64,000 nt of DNA from Porphyromonadaceae bacterium UBA7332 (GTDB lineage: Bacteria; Bacteroidota; Bacteroidia; Bacteroidales; UBA7332), in contig DKPO01000033.1 of NCBI GenBank assembly GCA_002471225.1, forward strand, positions 35,195 through 99,194, given 5' to 3'. This document shows positions 52,925 to 61,230 of the stretch, one piece after another. Both the position numbers and the translations under genes were made by a program. Each line of letters begins with the position of its first letter. The stretch's first letter is position 1. Under the pieces are notes generated by a model. That model saw only the letters and a list, made by a program, of their open reading frames with translations, ran no database searches and was not told where the DNA came from.

Positions 52925-53128
52925 GCTTACAAGTGTAGTGACTTTACCGGAATTGAAAGGAATATAGGATTAGTGGATTTATTTACTTAAACGGACTTAG
53001 TGTGTGAGTCTATATACTTTATGTGTAGGAGGTTAAGCCATATTTAAATATTTCAATTTGTAGATAATCAACTTTTGTAAATACTATTTTGTTATTGTAT
53101 TATAGAAATTAAATTATATACGGATTAT

Positions 53129-54142
53129 ATGGAAAATTCAGACACAAAACCGACATCTTCTAAAAAGGGATTGATTATTTTGATTATTGTATTGGTTGTT
53201 GGATCAGTAGCCGCATTTATCTGGTGGCGTAATTATGAAAAATATATAGCAACGAATGATGCCAATCTTGATTCATATAGAATATCAGTGTCGTCAATGG
53301 TTATGGCTACCATACAGAATCAGTTGGTAGAGGAGGGTGATAAAGTCAATAAAGGTGATTTACTGGTTGAGCTGGACAGCTCGGAGATAAAATCGAAGCA
53401 GGCAGAACTGGAAGCTCAGAGAAAAGAGCTTGAGGCACAGCTTGCATTGATGAAAGTGAATAAAGTGACAGCACAAAAGACTGTTGAGATGCGTGAAGCT
53501 TCTTACAAATTAGCTAAAGAGAATTATGAACGGGCGCAATTACAGTATTCTCAGTCTGTTTTGCCATTAGAAGCCTTGCAAACATCGGAAGAAGCACAAA
53601 CAACATCTAAAATTGCATGTGAAGTGGCTAAGTCACAACTTAATGCAGCTAGCGTTCAAATTACTTCGACAGAAGCTTCAATTCAGGCTGTAGAATCTCA
53701 GATTGAATCGATTGTGATAGAGCTTTCGTATTATCGAATTTATGCACCATCCAAAGGCATGATCGGTAAGCGTTGGATGTTACCGGGAGATATTGTACAG
53801 CCGGGACAAACTCTTTATACATTGAATCAGGACAGCGCTTTATGGTTGAGTATTTATCTGGAAGAGACAAAATATGAAAATGTATTTCTGGGACAACAGG
53901 TAAAATATGAACTGGATGCTTATCCAAAACTGACTTTTTGGGGTAAGATTTATTATATAGGCGATAATACGGCATCACAGTTCTCAATGATTCCTCCTAA
54001 TAATGCTTCAGGTAACTTTACGAAAGTTACACAACGTATTCCTATAAAAATTTCGATAGACTCTATCTCTGGTGATAAAAAATTAATCGATAAAGTTAAA
54101 TTGGTTTCCGGCATGTCAGCAGAGGTGAAAATCATTAAATGA
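53129..54142 (+). CDS. HlyD/EmrA-type membrane fusion protein
   Basis: Periplasmic adaptor of a tripartite efflux pump, 337 residues. One N-terminal transmembrane anchor (about 12-31: GLIILIIVLVVGSVAAFIWW), lipoyl half-motif VEEGDKVNKGDLLVELD, a long coiled-coil hairpin (about 85-190, rich in A/E/Q/K), the second lipoyl half and a beta-barrel (APSKGMIGKRWMLPGDIVQPGQ). It is the first gene of an operon with an EmrB-like MFS pump (8-nt gap) and TolC-like channel. Confidence 0.93.
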   Translation: MENSDTKPTSSKKGLIILIIVLVVGSVAAFIWWRNYEKYIATNDANLDSYRISVSSMVMATIQNQLVEEGDKVNKGDLLVELDSSEIKSKQAELEAQRKELEAQLALMKVNKVTAQKTVEMREASYKLAKENYERAQLQYSQSVLPLEALQTSEEAQTTSKIACEVAKSQLNAASVQITSTEASIQAVESQIESIVIELSYYRIYAPSKGMIGKRWMLPGDIVQPGQTLYTLNQDSALWLSIYLEETKYENVFLGQQVKYELDAYPKLTFWGKIYYIGDNTASQFSMIPPNNASGNFTKVTQRIPIKISIDSISGDKKLIDKVKLVSGMSAEVKIIK

Positions 54143-54150
54143 ACGACTGA

Positions 54151-55698
54151 ATGAAAGAGTCAGTAGCAATAGAAAGTAAAGGCTATAAATGGTTTGTGTT
54201 ATTAAATGTAATGATTGCAACGTTTATGGCTGTACTGGATTCTACAGTAGTTAATGTCGGGCTTCCAACTATTATGGGTACGTTGGGTACGGATATTAAT
54301 ACTGCAGAATGGATCCTTACCGGCTATATGTTGTCACTTGCAGGTGTTTTACCTGTAGCAGGATGGTGTGCCGATAAATTTGGATATAAGGCCATTTTTA
54401 TTATATCGATATTTGTGTTTACTTCCGGTTCTTTTATGTGCGGTAATTCGACACATATTGAAGAGTTAATCTTTTGGCGTATATATCAGGGTATAGGATG
54501 CGGAGGAATTATGCCGGTAGGGATGGCAATTGTCACGAATGTTTTCCCTCTTAATCAACGAGGTGTTGCATTAGGTTTCTGGGCTGTAGCTTCAGCTGCG
54601 TCAGTATCATTTGGCCCAGCAATCGGCGGTTATCTGGTTGATAATCTCAACTGGAATTATATATTTTATGTGAATGTTCCGATCGGTGCTTTAGCGATCT
54701 TTATCACATCTACTATTCAACGTGAATTCAAAAATCCGGCTGTCGGAAAATTCGATATTCCCGGGTTTATTACGTCTGTTATATTTCTACCGGTGTTTCT
54801 ATATGGATTGACAGAAGTAAATTCATCTACCAACGCACAAGGATGGAATAGTCCGATAGTGATGGGATCAATGTTTATCGCATTTATATCATTTGTCCTG
54901 TTCATTTATTTTGAATTGAATTCCAAAAATCCGTTGATGAATCTCAGATTGTTTAGTGATAGGAACTTTACATTAGCTAATCTAGTCGTATTTATCTTCG
55001 GTGTAGGAATGTTTGGTAGTACATTTTTGGTACCCTTATACTTGCAAAACAGTTTAGGTTATTCAGCATTTGATTCAGGACTTTTTTTCGTACCTGTAGG
55101 TATCATGCAAGGGATTGCGTCTCCATTCGTAGGGCAATGGTCTCAAAAGGTGAATCCGAAGTATTTTATTATTTTCGGTTTGGTTCTGTTATCTTATAGT
55201 TTTTATATGAATCAATCATTTTCCTATCTGTCAGACAGAAATTATATTCAGTTAAGTCTTTATCTGAGGGGATTGGGAATGGGGATTTTATATTCTCCGT
55301 TAATGAATATGTCTCTTTTCAGTATCCCTCAGCGATTTATGGCTCAGGCATCGGGACTCACAAATATTATCCGGCAGATCGGAGGTAGCTTTGGCGTTAC
55401 GATTATGAGTTATTTGTTGACGAAACGCGTTGCATTTCATACACAGATCTATAATGAGTCACTAGCTTCGACGGGTCAGACTTATGATAATGTTATGAAT
55501 AAATTAGGTGAGTTTATAACACATACAGTAAGTGCATCAGAAGCTTTGTCTCATACCTTTTCGAAATCACTGATAAGTAACCATATTAGCCTTGAGGCAT
55601 ATATTGAAGGTATAAATGATGACTTTTATGTGTCAACTATTATTACAGTGATTGCGATAGTCCCTGCGTTGTTTTTATCAAATAAAAAAATGAAATAA
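54151..55698 (+). CDS. DHA2-family MFS multidrug transporter (EmrB-like)
   Basis: Proton-driven drug exporter of 515 residues with about 14 hydrophobic helices. Typical DHA2 signatures: LDSTVVNVGLPTI in helix 1, GWCADKFGYK (motif A), RIYQGIGCGGIMPVGMAIV (motif B) and ASAASVSFGPAIGGYLVD (motif C), with YIFYVNVPIG before helix 6. It works with the EmrA-like adaptor upstream and the TolC-like channel downstream (3-nt gap). The exported compound is unknown. Confidence 0.94.
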   Translation: MKESVAIESKGYKWFVLLNVMIATFMAVLDSTVVNVGLPTIMGTLGTDINTAEWILTGYMLSLAGVLPVAGWCADKFGYKAIFIISIFVFTSGSFMCGNSTHIEELIFWRIYQGIGCGGIMPVGMAIVTNVFPLNQRGVALGFWAVASAASVSFGPAIGGYLVDNLNWNYIFYVNVPIGALAIFITSTIQREFKNPAVGKFDIPGFITSVIFLPVFLYGLTEVNSSTNAQGWNSPIVMGSMFIAFISFVLFIYFELNSKNPLMNLRLFSDRNFTLANLVVFIFGVGMFGSTFLVPLYLQNSLGYSAFDSGLFFVPVGIMQGIASPFVGQWSQKVNPKYFIIFGLVLLSYSFYMNQSFSYLSDRNYIQLSLYLRGLGMGILYSPLMNMSLFSIPQRFMAQASGLTNIIRQIGGSFGVTIMSYLLTKRVAFHTQIYNESLASTGQTYDNVMNKLGEFITHTVSASEALSHTFSKSLISNHISLEAYIEGINDDFYVSTIITVIAIVPALFLSNKKMK

Positions 55699-55701
55699 AT
55701 T

Positions 55702-57009
55702 ATGAATCCACATACAAAAGATATATTAAAAACGGCAGCATTATTTGTGTTGTTAATAATGCCTTTTAAAGCATCAGGTCAGGATACTTTGACTGTTAGA
55801 GAAACTATTAATCGGGTAATAGATACTTATCCGACAGTCAAACAGGCCGAAGAAGCATTAAACAGCACGAATATAAATTTGAAAATAACACGTTCTGTGC
55901 TTTTTCCGAATCTTAATGCTTCTGCTTCATACATGTTTACAGATCCGCAGATGAAAATGTCGTTGGGAGAACAGTCTTTTGACCTCAATCCGAAAAATAC
56001 ATATAACACCGGTGTCTCGCTGACCCAACTATTATATGACTTCGGTAAGACGAGACCTAAAATTGAAGCTGCAAAAATTCAAGAACAAATTGCCGAATAT
56101 CAGATAATCAATGTAAAACAAGATTTAGCGCTTAATACCATTCAGCTATATTATACGTTATACTATACGCGGGAGGCAATTAAAATCAAGGAGCAGGAAA
56201 GAAATAATTATGAAGAATTGTTACGTCATGTACAAGTTAAAAATAATGTTGGTACTGCAACGAAGTTTGATTTACTTAACACGAATGTAAATCTTAAGAA
56301 TGTTCAAACACAGATTATCGATTTAGCGACGACTGATTTGACTCAGCAAACCAATTTGTCTGTATTGGCAGATACAACCATAACTTCACAGATGTTGCTG
56401 AATTTTGAGGCTTCAGTCAATCCGTTATTAATACCTTTGGATCAATTGATGAATCAGGCGATGCATGATCGTCCGGAAGTATTGATAGCAACCAAGGGTG
56501 TAGAAGTTGCAAAATTACAGGAGAAGGCGTCAGCAAGAACTTATAATCCATCATTAAACCTTCAGGCAGGAGCAGGGTGGAAAAACGGATATCCTATGGA
56601 TCTGGAAAAGATGAAATTTAATTATAACATCGGAGCCTCTCTGTCTGTTCCTATTTATGAAGGGGGCAGACGTAAGTATGAGAGAAATCTAGCAAAATCA
56701 AAGATAATCACAGAAGATGAAAATTTGAATTTGATATTAAAACAAATTCAAATACAAGTCTCACAAAACTATTATAGTTTACAATCATCTTTAGCAGCAA
56801 TGGATAACCTGACGGTTCAGGTTGAGTATGCAGAAGAAGCTTTTAAACAAGCAAAAGTTAATTTTGAGGCAGGGGCTATAACTAACTTAGAATTGACTAC
56901 GAGTGCTACGAATTTATCATCTGCTAAATTGTTATTATTACAGGCGAAAATTAATTATCAAGTGTCACTTTACAAATTAAAAATGAGTATAGGTGAGGCA
57001 ATTTATTAA
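55702..57009 (+). CDS. TolC-family outer-membrane efflux channel
   Basis: Outer-membrane/periplasmic channel of 435 residues. Signal peptide about 1-26 (ALFVLLIMPFKASG). The mature part shows the TolC duplication: two halves of long helices (about 40-230 and 240-430) with the barrel strands LNASASYMFTDPQM and YNPSLNLQAGAGWKNG, plus ASLSVPIYEGGRRKYE. It completes the EmrA/EmrB/TolC operon, and only 19 nt separate it from the AmmeMemoRadiSam protein A gene. Confidence 0.94.
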   Translation: MNPHTKDILKTAALFVLLIMPFKASGQDTLTVRETINRVIDTYPTVKQAEEALNSTNINLKITRSVLFPNLNASASYMFTDPQMKMSLGEQSFDLNPKNTYNTGVSLTQLLYDFGKTRPKIEAAKIQEQIAEYQIINVKQDLALNTIQLYYTLYYTREAIKIKEQERNNYEELLRHVQVKNNVGTATKFDLLNTNVNLKNVQTQIIDLATTDLTQQTNLSVLADTTITSQMLLNFEASVNPLLIPLDQLMNQAMHDRPEVLIATKGVEVAKLQEKASARTYNPSLNLQAGAGWKNGYPMDLEKMKFNYNIGASLSVPIYEGGRRKYERNLAKSKIITEDENLNLILKQIQIQVSQNYYSLQSSLAAMDNLTVQVEYAEEAFKQAKVNFEAGAITNLELTTSATNLSSAKLLLLQAKINYQVSLYKLKMSIGEAIY

Positions 57010-57028
57010 TCTAATAAAAGATAACGAT

Positions 57029-57544
57029 ATGGAAAAACATCATTCTAAATATGTCGATTGGGCTTGGGAGGTATTGCATGCTTATTTTGAAAGAAGACAT
57101 CCGCAGCTAAAATCCGCAGAAGGATTCGACAATAAAGCTGCGTGCTTTGTTTCTATTTACAATCAGAACGATAACTCATTAAGAGGATGCATCGGGACAT
57201 TAGAGCCAAACCAGTTAAATCTGAAAGAGGAAATACATTCAAATACAATTTCAGCAGCATTTCATGACCCGCGTTTTTTACCGTTAAGGAAAGACGAAAT
57301 GAAAGATATATATATATCGGTTGATGTTTTGGATACTCCTGAATCTATCAGTTCTGTTGAAAAACTAGATCCTCAAATCTATGGTGTTATAGTTTCATCT
57401 AAAGGACGTAAAGGGGTATTACTCCCTGCTTTACCAGGTATAGAAACTGTTCGGGATCAATTAGCGATTGCTATGAAAAAAGCCGGAATTGATTCAGGAG
57501 AGTCTATCGAATTATATCGCTTTAAAGTCAAACGTTATCATTAA
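57029..57544 (+). CDS. amrA: AmmeMemoRadiSam system protein A (AMMECR1 domain)
   Basis: A 171-residue cytosolic protein made of one AMMECR1 domain. Family signatures: ACFVSIYNQND-NSLRGCIGTLEP with the invariant RGCIGTL, AFHDPRFLPL, and GRKGVLLPALPGIETVRDQLAIAMKKAGI. Its biochemical role is unknown; AMMECR1, the human homologue, is linked to developmental disease. The start at 57029 avoids overlap with the efflux gene. It is followed by the radical-SAM (8-nt gap) and Memo partners, giving the full conserved triad. Confidence 0.92.
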   Translation: MEKHHSKYVDWAWEVLHAYFERRHPQLKSAEGFDNKAACFVSIYNQNDNSLRGCIGTLEPNQLNLKEEIHSNTISAAFHDPRFLPLRKDEMKDIYISVDVLDTPESISSVEKLDPQIYGVIVSSKGRKGVLLPALPGIETVRDQLAIAMKKAGIDSGESIELYRFKVKRYH

Positions 57545-57551
57545 AAAGACT

Positions 57552-58427
57552 ATGAGAGAGGCGCAATATTATAATAAACATGAAGACGGAAAGGTAGAAT
57601 GTGAACTTTGCCCGCGCAGATGTTTGATCATCAATAATCATTTAGGGATTTGTAAGGTACGAAAGAATATTGACGGGACTCTCTACTCAATGAATTATGG
57701 TCATATATCAAGTATTTCCTTAGATCCCATTGAGAAAAAGCCTTTGAATGATTATAAAAAAGGATCGAAAGTTTTATCTATAGGGAGCATTGGATGTAAT
57801 CTTATATGTGAATTTTGTCAAAACTGGCATATAGCCAGGGCAGAATTTCATGAAACGACACCCAAAGAATTGGATTTAACACCGGAAACAGTTGTGCAGA
57901 TGGCTATTGATGCGGTAAATTTAGGAAATATTGGTTTAGCATATACCTATAATGAGCCGACTGTATGGTATGAATTTGTCTATGATACAGCTCGTCTTAT
58001 TAAAGAAGCGAAATTAGATAATGTATTCGTATCGAACGGTTATATTAATGAAAAACCGATTGAGAAATTATTGCCGTTTATCGATGCATTTAATATTGAT
58101 CTGAAAGGTACAGATAATACATTCTATAATCGCCTTACAAAAGCAGATATCGATCCTGTATTGCAGACAATCAAATTAATAGTCCATTCGGATAAACACC
58201 TGGAGCTTACGTATCTTGTTATTCCGGGTAAGAATGATGATGCAATTGCTTTTCGTTATATGATCAATTGGTTAGTAAATAATGCAGGTACAGATTTTTC
58301 ATTACATATAAATAGATATTTTCCTGCTTATAGAATGCATATATCTGCAACTCCAATTGAATCTTTAATGAATCTGGCGGCTATTGCAAGGGAATATATA
58401 CCTAAAGTTTATATTGGGAATGTCTAA
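57552..58427 (+). CDS. amrS: AmmeMemoRadiSam system radical SAM enzyme
   Basis: Radical-SAM protein of 291 residues, related to pyruvate formate-lyase activating enzyme. The 4Fe-4S site is CNLICEFC (C82, C86, C89). Four further cysteines lie ahead of it, in CELCPRRC and GICKVRK (about 17-35), a feature of this family. YTYNEPTVWYEF and VFVSNGYINEKP follow the PFL-activase pattern. Its substrate is unknown. The frame is open 21 codons further upstream, but that part overlaps protein A, so MREAQYY was taken. Confidence 0.94.
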   Translation: MREAQYYNKHEDGKVECELCPRRCLIINNHLGICKVRKNIDGTLYSMNYGHISSISLDPIEKKPLNDYKKGSKVLSIGSIGCNLICEFCQNWHIARAEFHETTPKELDLTPETVVQMAIDAVNLGNIGLAYTYNEPTVWYEFVYDTARLIKEAKLDNVFVSNGYINEKPIEKLLPFIDAFNIDLKGTDNTFYNRLTKADIDPVLQTIKLIVHSDKHLELTYLVIPGKNDDAIAFRYMINWLVNNAGTDFSLHINRYFPAYRMHISATPIESLMNLAAIAREYIPKVYIGNV

Positions 58428-58446
58428 CAGAACAATTGATTTTAAC

Positions 58447-59286
58447 ATGAAAAAAATTCGTACTAATTGTGTTGAAGGACAATTTTATCCAGACAACAGT
58501 AAAGAGCAGATTGCTATATTTAGGCATGCTTTAGAGTCAGAAAAATCAAAAATAGAATACGATCTTGCTTCGAAGACGATTATTGGAGGAGTTGTTCCTC
58601 ATGCAGGACATGTATATTGTGCCAAAGAAGCGATTCATTTTTTTGAGGTTGTAAAAGCAAGTAGAGAAAAATATGATGTAATAATATTGATTAACCCGAG
58701 CCACAGAGGATCGGGGTTTGCTGCCAGCATTGATGAGCATTCCTATTGGACAACCTCTTTAGGTGAAATCAAGCTGGACGAAGACTTAGCAAATATCATA
58801 GGATTGCCTTTTGATAGTCGTTCCCAAGCTAAGGAACATTCGGCAGAAGTGATTATACCTTATATTCAATACTTCTTGGGAAATGATATTCCTTTCCTAC
58901 CGATCAATTTTTATGCTCAGAATAATGAAAATGCAAAAATTATTGCTCAGGATATTTTTAATGCATGTAAGCAGCAAAAAAAACGGGCATTAATCATTGC
59001 ATCATCAGATTTTAATCACTTTGCTACACCTCAGAAAGGAGAAGTGCTTGATAACTATGCTCTGGATGCATTGATTAATGACGAGCCGGAAGAATTCGAA
59101 AAGCGAATTCGGGAAAAAGATATTTCAATATGTGGTTTCGGGGCCATATTGGTATTATATTATTTCAGTAAATTAAACGTAGGATCTTTTGATATTAAAA
59201 TACTGAACAGAGGACACTCCGGTGAGGTTTATCCATCTGAAAGTGTAGTAGATTATATATCAATGCTTTTTTATAAAGATTATTGA
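58447..59286 (+). CDS. amrB: AmmeMemoRadiSam system protein B (Memo family)
   Basis: A 279-residue protein of the Memo fold, related to LigB-type extradiol dioxygenases. The conserved pocket residues are visible: PHAGHVYCA (His of the HAG motif), INPSHRGSG (second His), the EHSAEVIIPYIQYFL motif and SSDFNHF; CGFGA carries the conserved cysteine. Human MEMO1 binds copper or iron. The start MKKIRTN lies just before the conserved EGQFYP; an ATG 9 codons upstream at 58420 overlaps the radical-SAM stop and is possible. A hairpin terminator follows. Confidence 0.93.
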   Translation: MKKIRTNCVEGQFYPDNSKEQIAIFRHALESEKSKIEYDLASKTIIGGVVPHAGHVYCAKEAIHFFEVVKASREKYDVIILINPSHRGSGFAASIDEHSYWTTSLGEIKLDEDLANIIGLPFDSRSQAKEHSAEVIIPYIQYFLGNDIPFLPINFYAQNNENAKIIAQDIFNACKQQKKRALIIASSDFNHFATPQKGEVLDNYALDALINDEPEEFEKRIREKDISICGFGAILVLYYFSKLNVGSFDIKILNRGHSGEVYPSESVVDYISMLFYKDY

Positions 59287-59309
59287 TTTGTAAAATAGAT
59301 TTAATAAAG

Positions 59310-59365
59310 ATATCCAGTAGGTTAATTTTTAAATAAATAAGATTATCCTACTGGATATTTGTTTT
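59310..59365 (+). terminator. Terminator after the AmmeMemoRadiSam operon
   Basis: ATATCCAGTAGG/CCTACTGGATAT (59310-59321 with 59347-59358), a 12-bp stem with a 25-nt AT-rich loop, followed by TTGTTTTCTTT. Confidence 0.7.
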
Positions 59366-59464
59366 CTTTGTGATAGGAACACGAAAAGAAAATTTAAACT
59401 AGAAATTAGTAACACTTGAATCATATTAAAATCAAATACTATACGAATAAATACCCCCTTTACA

Positions 59465-60226
59465 ATGAAGAAAATAATTTTAATTACCGGGGCAACTTCC
59501 GGAATAGGCGAGGCATTAGCTATAAGATTGGCTAAACAAGGCTATCGGTTGATTCTTACAGGAAGGCGCCAGGAGAGATTAACACAGCTCAAAAATCAAT
59601 TATTAGCTGATTACGCAGCAGAAGTTACTACGTTATGTTTTGATGTCCGTAATAAAGAATCTGTATTTAATATTTTAGGACAATTGACAGAAGAATGGTC
59701 TAAAATCAGTGTATTGGTAAACAATGCAGGATTAGCTGCAGGACTGGCTCCTATTCAGGATGGCTTGCTTAGTGACTGGGAACAGATGATAGATACAAAT
59801 GTAAAAGGTTTATTGTATGTGTCTAAAGCGATTATTCCAGAAATGATTAAAGCAGGAAAGGGTCATATTATCAATGTCGGATCAATAGCCGGTATAGAGA
59901 CATATCCAAACGGAAACGTATATTGCGCAACAAAACACGCGGTAAATTCTTTAACATTGGGAATGCGAATGGACTTGATCCAATACGGAATAAAGGTGTC
60001 GCAAATACTTCCGGGAGCAGTGGACACAGAGTTTTCGTTAGTCCGTTTTAAAGGAGATGCAGAGAGAGCTAAAAAAGTATATGAAGGTTTTGAACCATTA
60101 AAGGCTGAAGATATTGCTGATGCAATAGATTATATGATAAATGCACCAGAACATGTGAACATAAGTGATATGATGATACTTCCATCTGCACAAGCATCAG
60201 CAACAATAACCGAAAGAAAGCATTAA
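59465..60226 (+). CDS. Short-chain dehydrogenase/reductase (YdfG-like)
   Basis: NAD(P)-dependent oxidoreductase of 253 residues, classical SDR. Cofactor loop TGATSGIGEALA at the N terminus with basic LTGRRQERL after strand two, which suggests NADP. NNAGLAAGLAPIQ, catalytic Ser in INVGSIAG and YxxxK in VYCATKHAV are present. Closest in character to YdfG-type 3-hydroxy acid or serine dehydrogenases; substrate not proven. It precedes the RmlD-like gene by 6 nt. Confidence 0.9.
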   Translation: MKKIILITGATSGIGEALAIRLAKQGYRLILTGRRQERLTQLKNQLLADYAAEVTTLCFDVRNKESVFNILGQLTEEWSKISVLVNNAGLAAGLAPIQDGLLSDWEQMIDTNVKGLLYVSKAIIPEMIKAGKGHIINVGSIAGIETYPNGNVYCATKHAVNSLTLGMRMDLIQYGIKVSQILPGAVDTEFSLVRFKGDAERAKKVYEGFEPLKAEDIADAIDYMINAPEHVNISDMMILPSAQASATITERKH

Positions 60227-60232
60227 GTAATC

Positions 60233-61141
60233 ATGACAAAGATTTTAATTTTAGGGGCGAATGGTTTTATTGGTAGGAAAATACTTTCAGATCTTTTGAG
60301 TGTAGGAACTTATAATTTGTATGCATGTTCGCGTACAGCAGATATAAAACCAGAGAAAGGATACGTGTTCACCCAATTAGATATCACAAACGACGAAGAA
60401 TTAAATAGCTATTTATCTTTAATTACACCTGATATTATTATTAATGCAGCAGCAATATCTTCACTGCAGGATTGTGAATTGAATAGATCAAAATCATTAA
60501 ATGTGAATGTTGATTCGGTTAAATTATTAATTGAATATGCTAGGCAGAACAGTGTATTTTTTATTCATTTATCTACAGATTTCGTATTTAACGGTTATAG
60601 AAAGAAATTATATACAGAAAATGACACTCCTGATCCGCTAAATTTTTACGGACATACAAAAGCCAGAGCAGAAGAGTTAATAGTGAATTCAAAAATTAAA
60701 GCTGCAGTGTTACGTGTGGAAGTCGTTTATGGAGAACCATTAGAAGGGCAGCATGGTAATATCTTTACATTAGTACGTGATAAATTGTCTAAAGGTGAGA
60801 TTATTAAAGTTGTTGATGACCAATACAGGACACCTACATTCGTTGATGATGTATGTATAGCTGTCAGATTAGTGATAAAAAAAGAAACTGAAGGTATTTT
60901 CCATATTGCTGGTCCTGAGTATTTATCAATTTCTGATTTTGCTTTTCGAATTGCCCGATATTATGGATATAATGAAAATAATATTCAGGTAACTACAACG
61001 AGAGCTATAGGAGATAATATTGAAAGACCACGATACTCAGGATTATCCATACAGAAGGCTCGTAAACGGTTAGGTTATAATCCTAAAACTATTTTAAAAT
61101 CATTGGAGATATTGACAAGCCCTGAAAATATCAGATTGTAA
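60233..61141 (+). CDS. RmlD-like extended SDR sugar-nucleotide-type oxidoreductase
   Basis: A 302-residue extended SDR. Cofactor motif GANGFIGRKIL at the N terminus, INAAAISSLQDCELN, HLSTDFVFNGYRKKLYTENDTPDP and catalytic YGHTKARAEE match the dTDP-4-dehydrorhamnose reductase (RmlD) fold. The absence of other rml genes nearby, and relation to MAT2B-like proteins, leaves the substrate open. Co-transcribed with the SDR gene before it. Confidence 0.88.
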   Translation: MTKILILGANGFIGRKILSDLLSVGTYNLYACSRTADIKPEKGYVFTQLDITNDEELNSYLSLITPDIIINAAAISSLQDCELNRSKSLNVNVDSVKLLIEYARQNSVFFIHLSTDFVFNGYRKKLYTENDTPDPLNFYGHTKARAEELIVNSKIKAAVLRVEVVYGEPLEGQHGNIFTLVRDKLSKGEIIKVVDDQYRTPTFVDDVCIAVRLVIKKETEGIFHIAGPEYLSISDFAFRIARYYGYNENNIQVTTTRAIGDNIERPRYSGLSIQKARKRLGYNPKTILKSLEILTSPENIRL

Positions 61142-61181
61142 CAATTTGTTTTTTATTTAAGAATACAGTCTAGAGTAGCAT

Positions 61182-61213
61182 TTTAAATGTAAATATTTAT
61201 ATTTGCATTTAAA
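61182..61213 (+). promoter_or_regulatory. 32-bp near-palindrome over the promoter of the cysteine desulfidase gene
   Basis: TTTAAATGTAAATATT is followed by its reverse complement with 14 of 16 positions matching. The -7 box TATATTTG (61198-61205) lies inside it, 25 nt before the ATG at 61231. It has the look of an operator for a dimeric regulator. Confidence 0.5.
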
Positions 61214-61230
61214 GAATTAATAATATTTTA

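Larger units (their letters stand above)
52818..53128. other. Intergenic region with two successive hairpins
   Basis: Starts with two terminator-like hairpins (52834-52872 and 52889-52924). The rest is AT-rich and no consensus -7 box is placed with confidence before the efflux operon, though TTTTG-containing stretches occur near 53075-53090. Confidence 0.5.
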
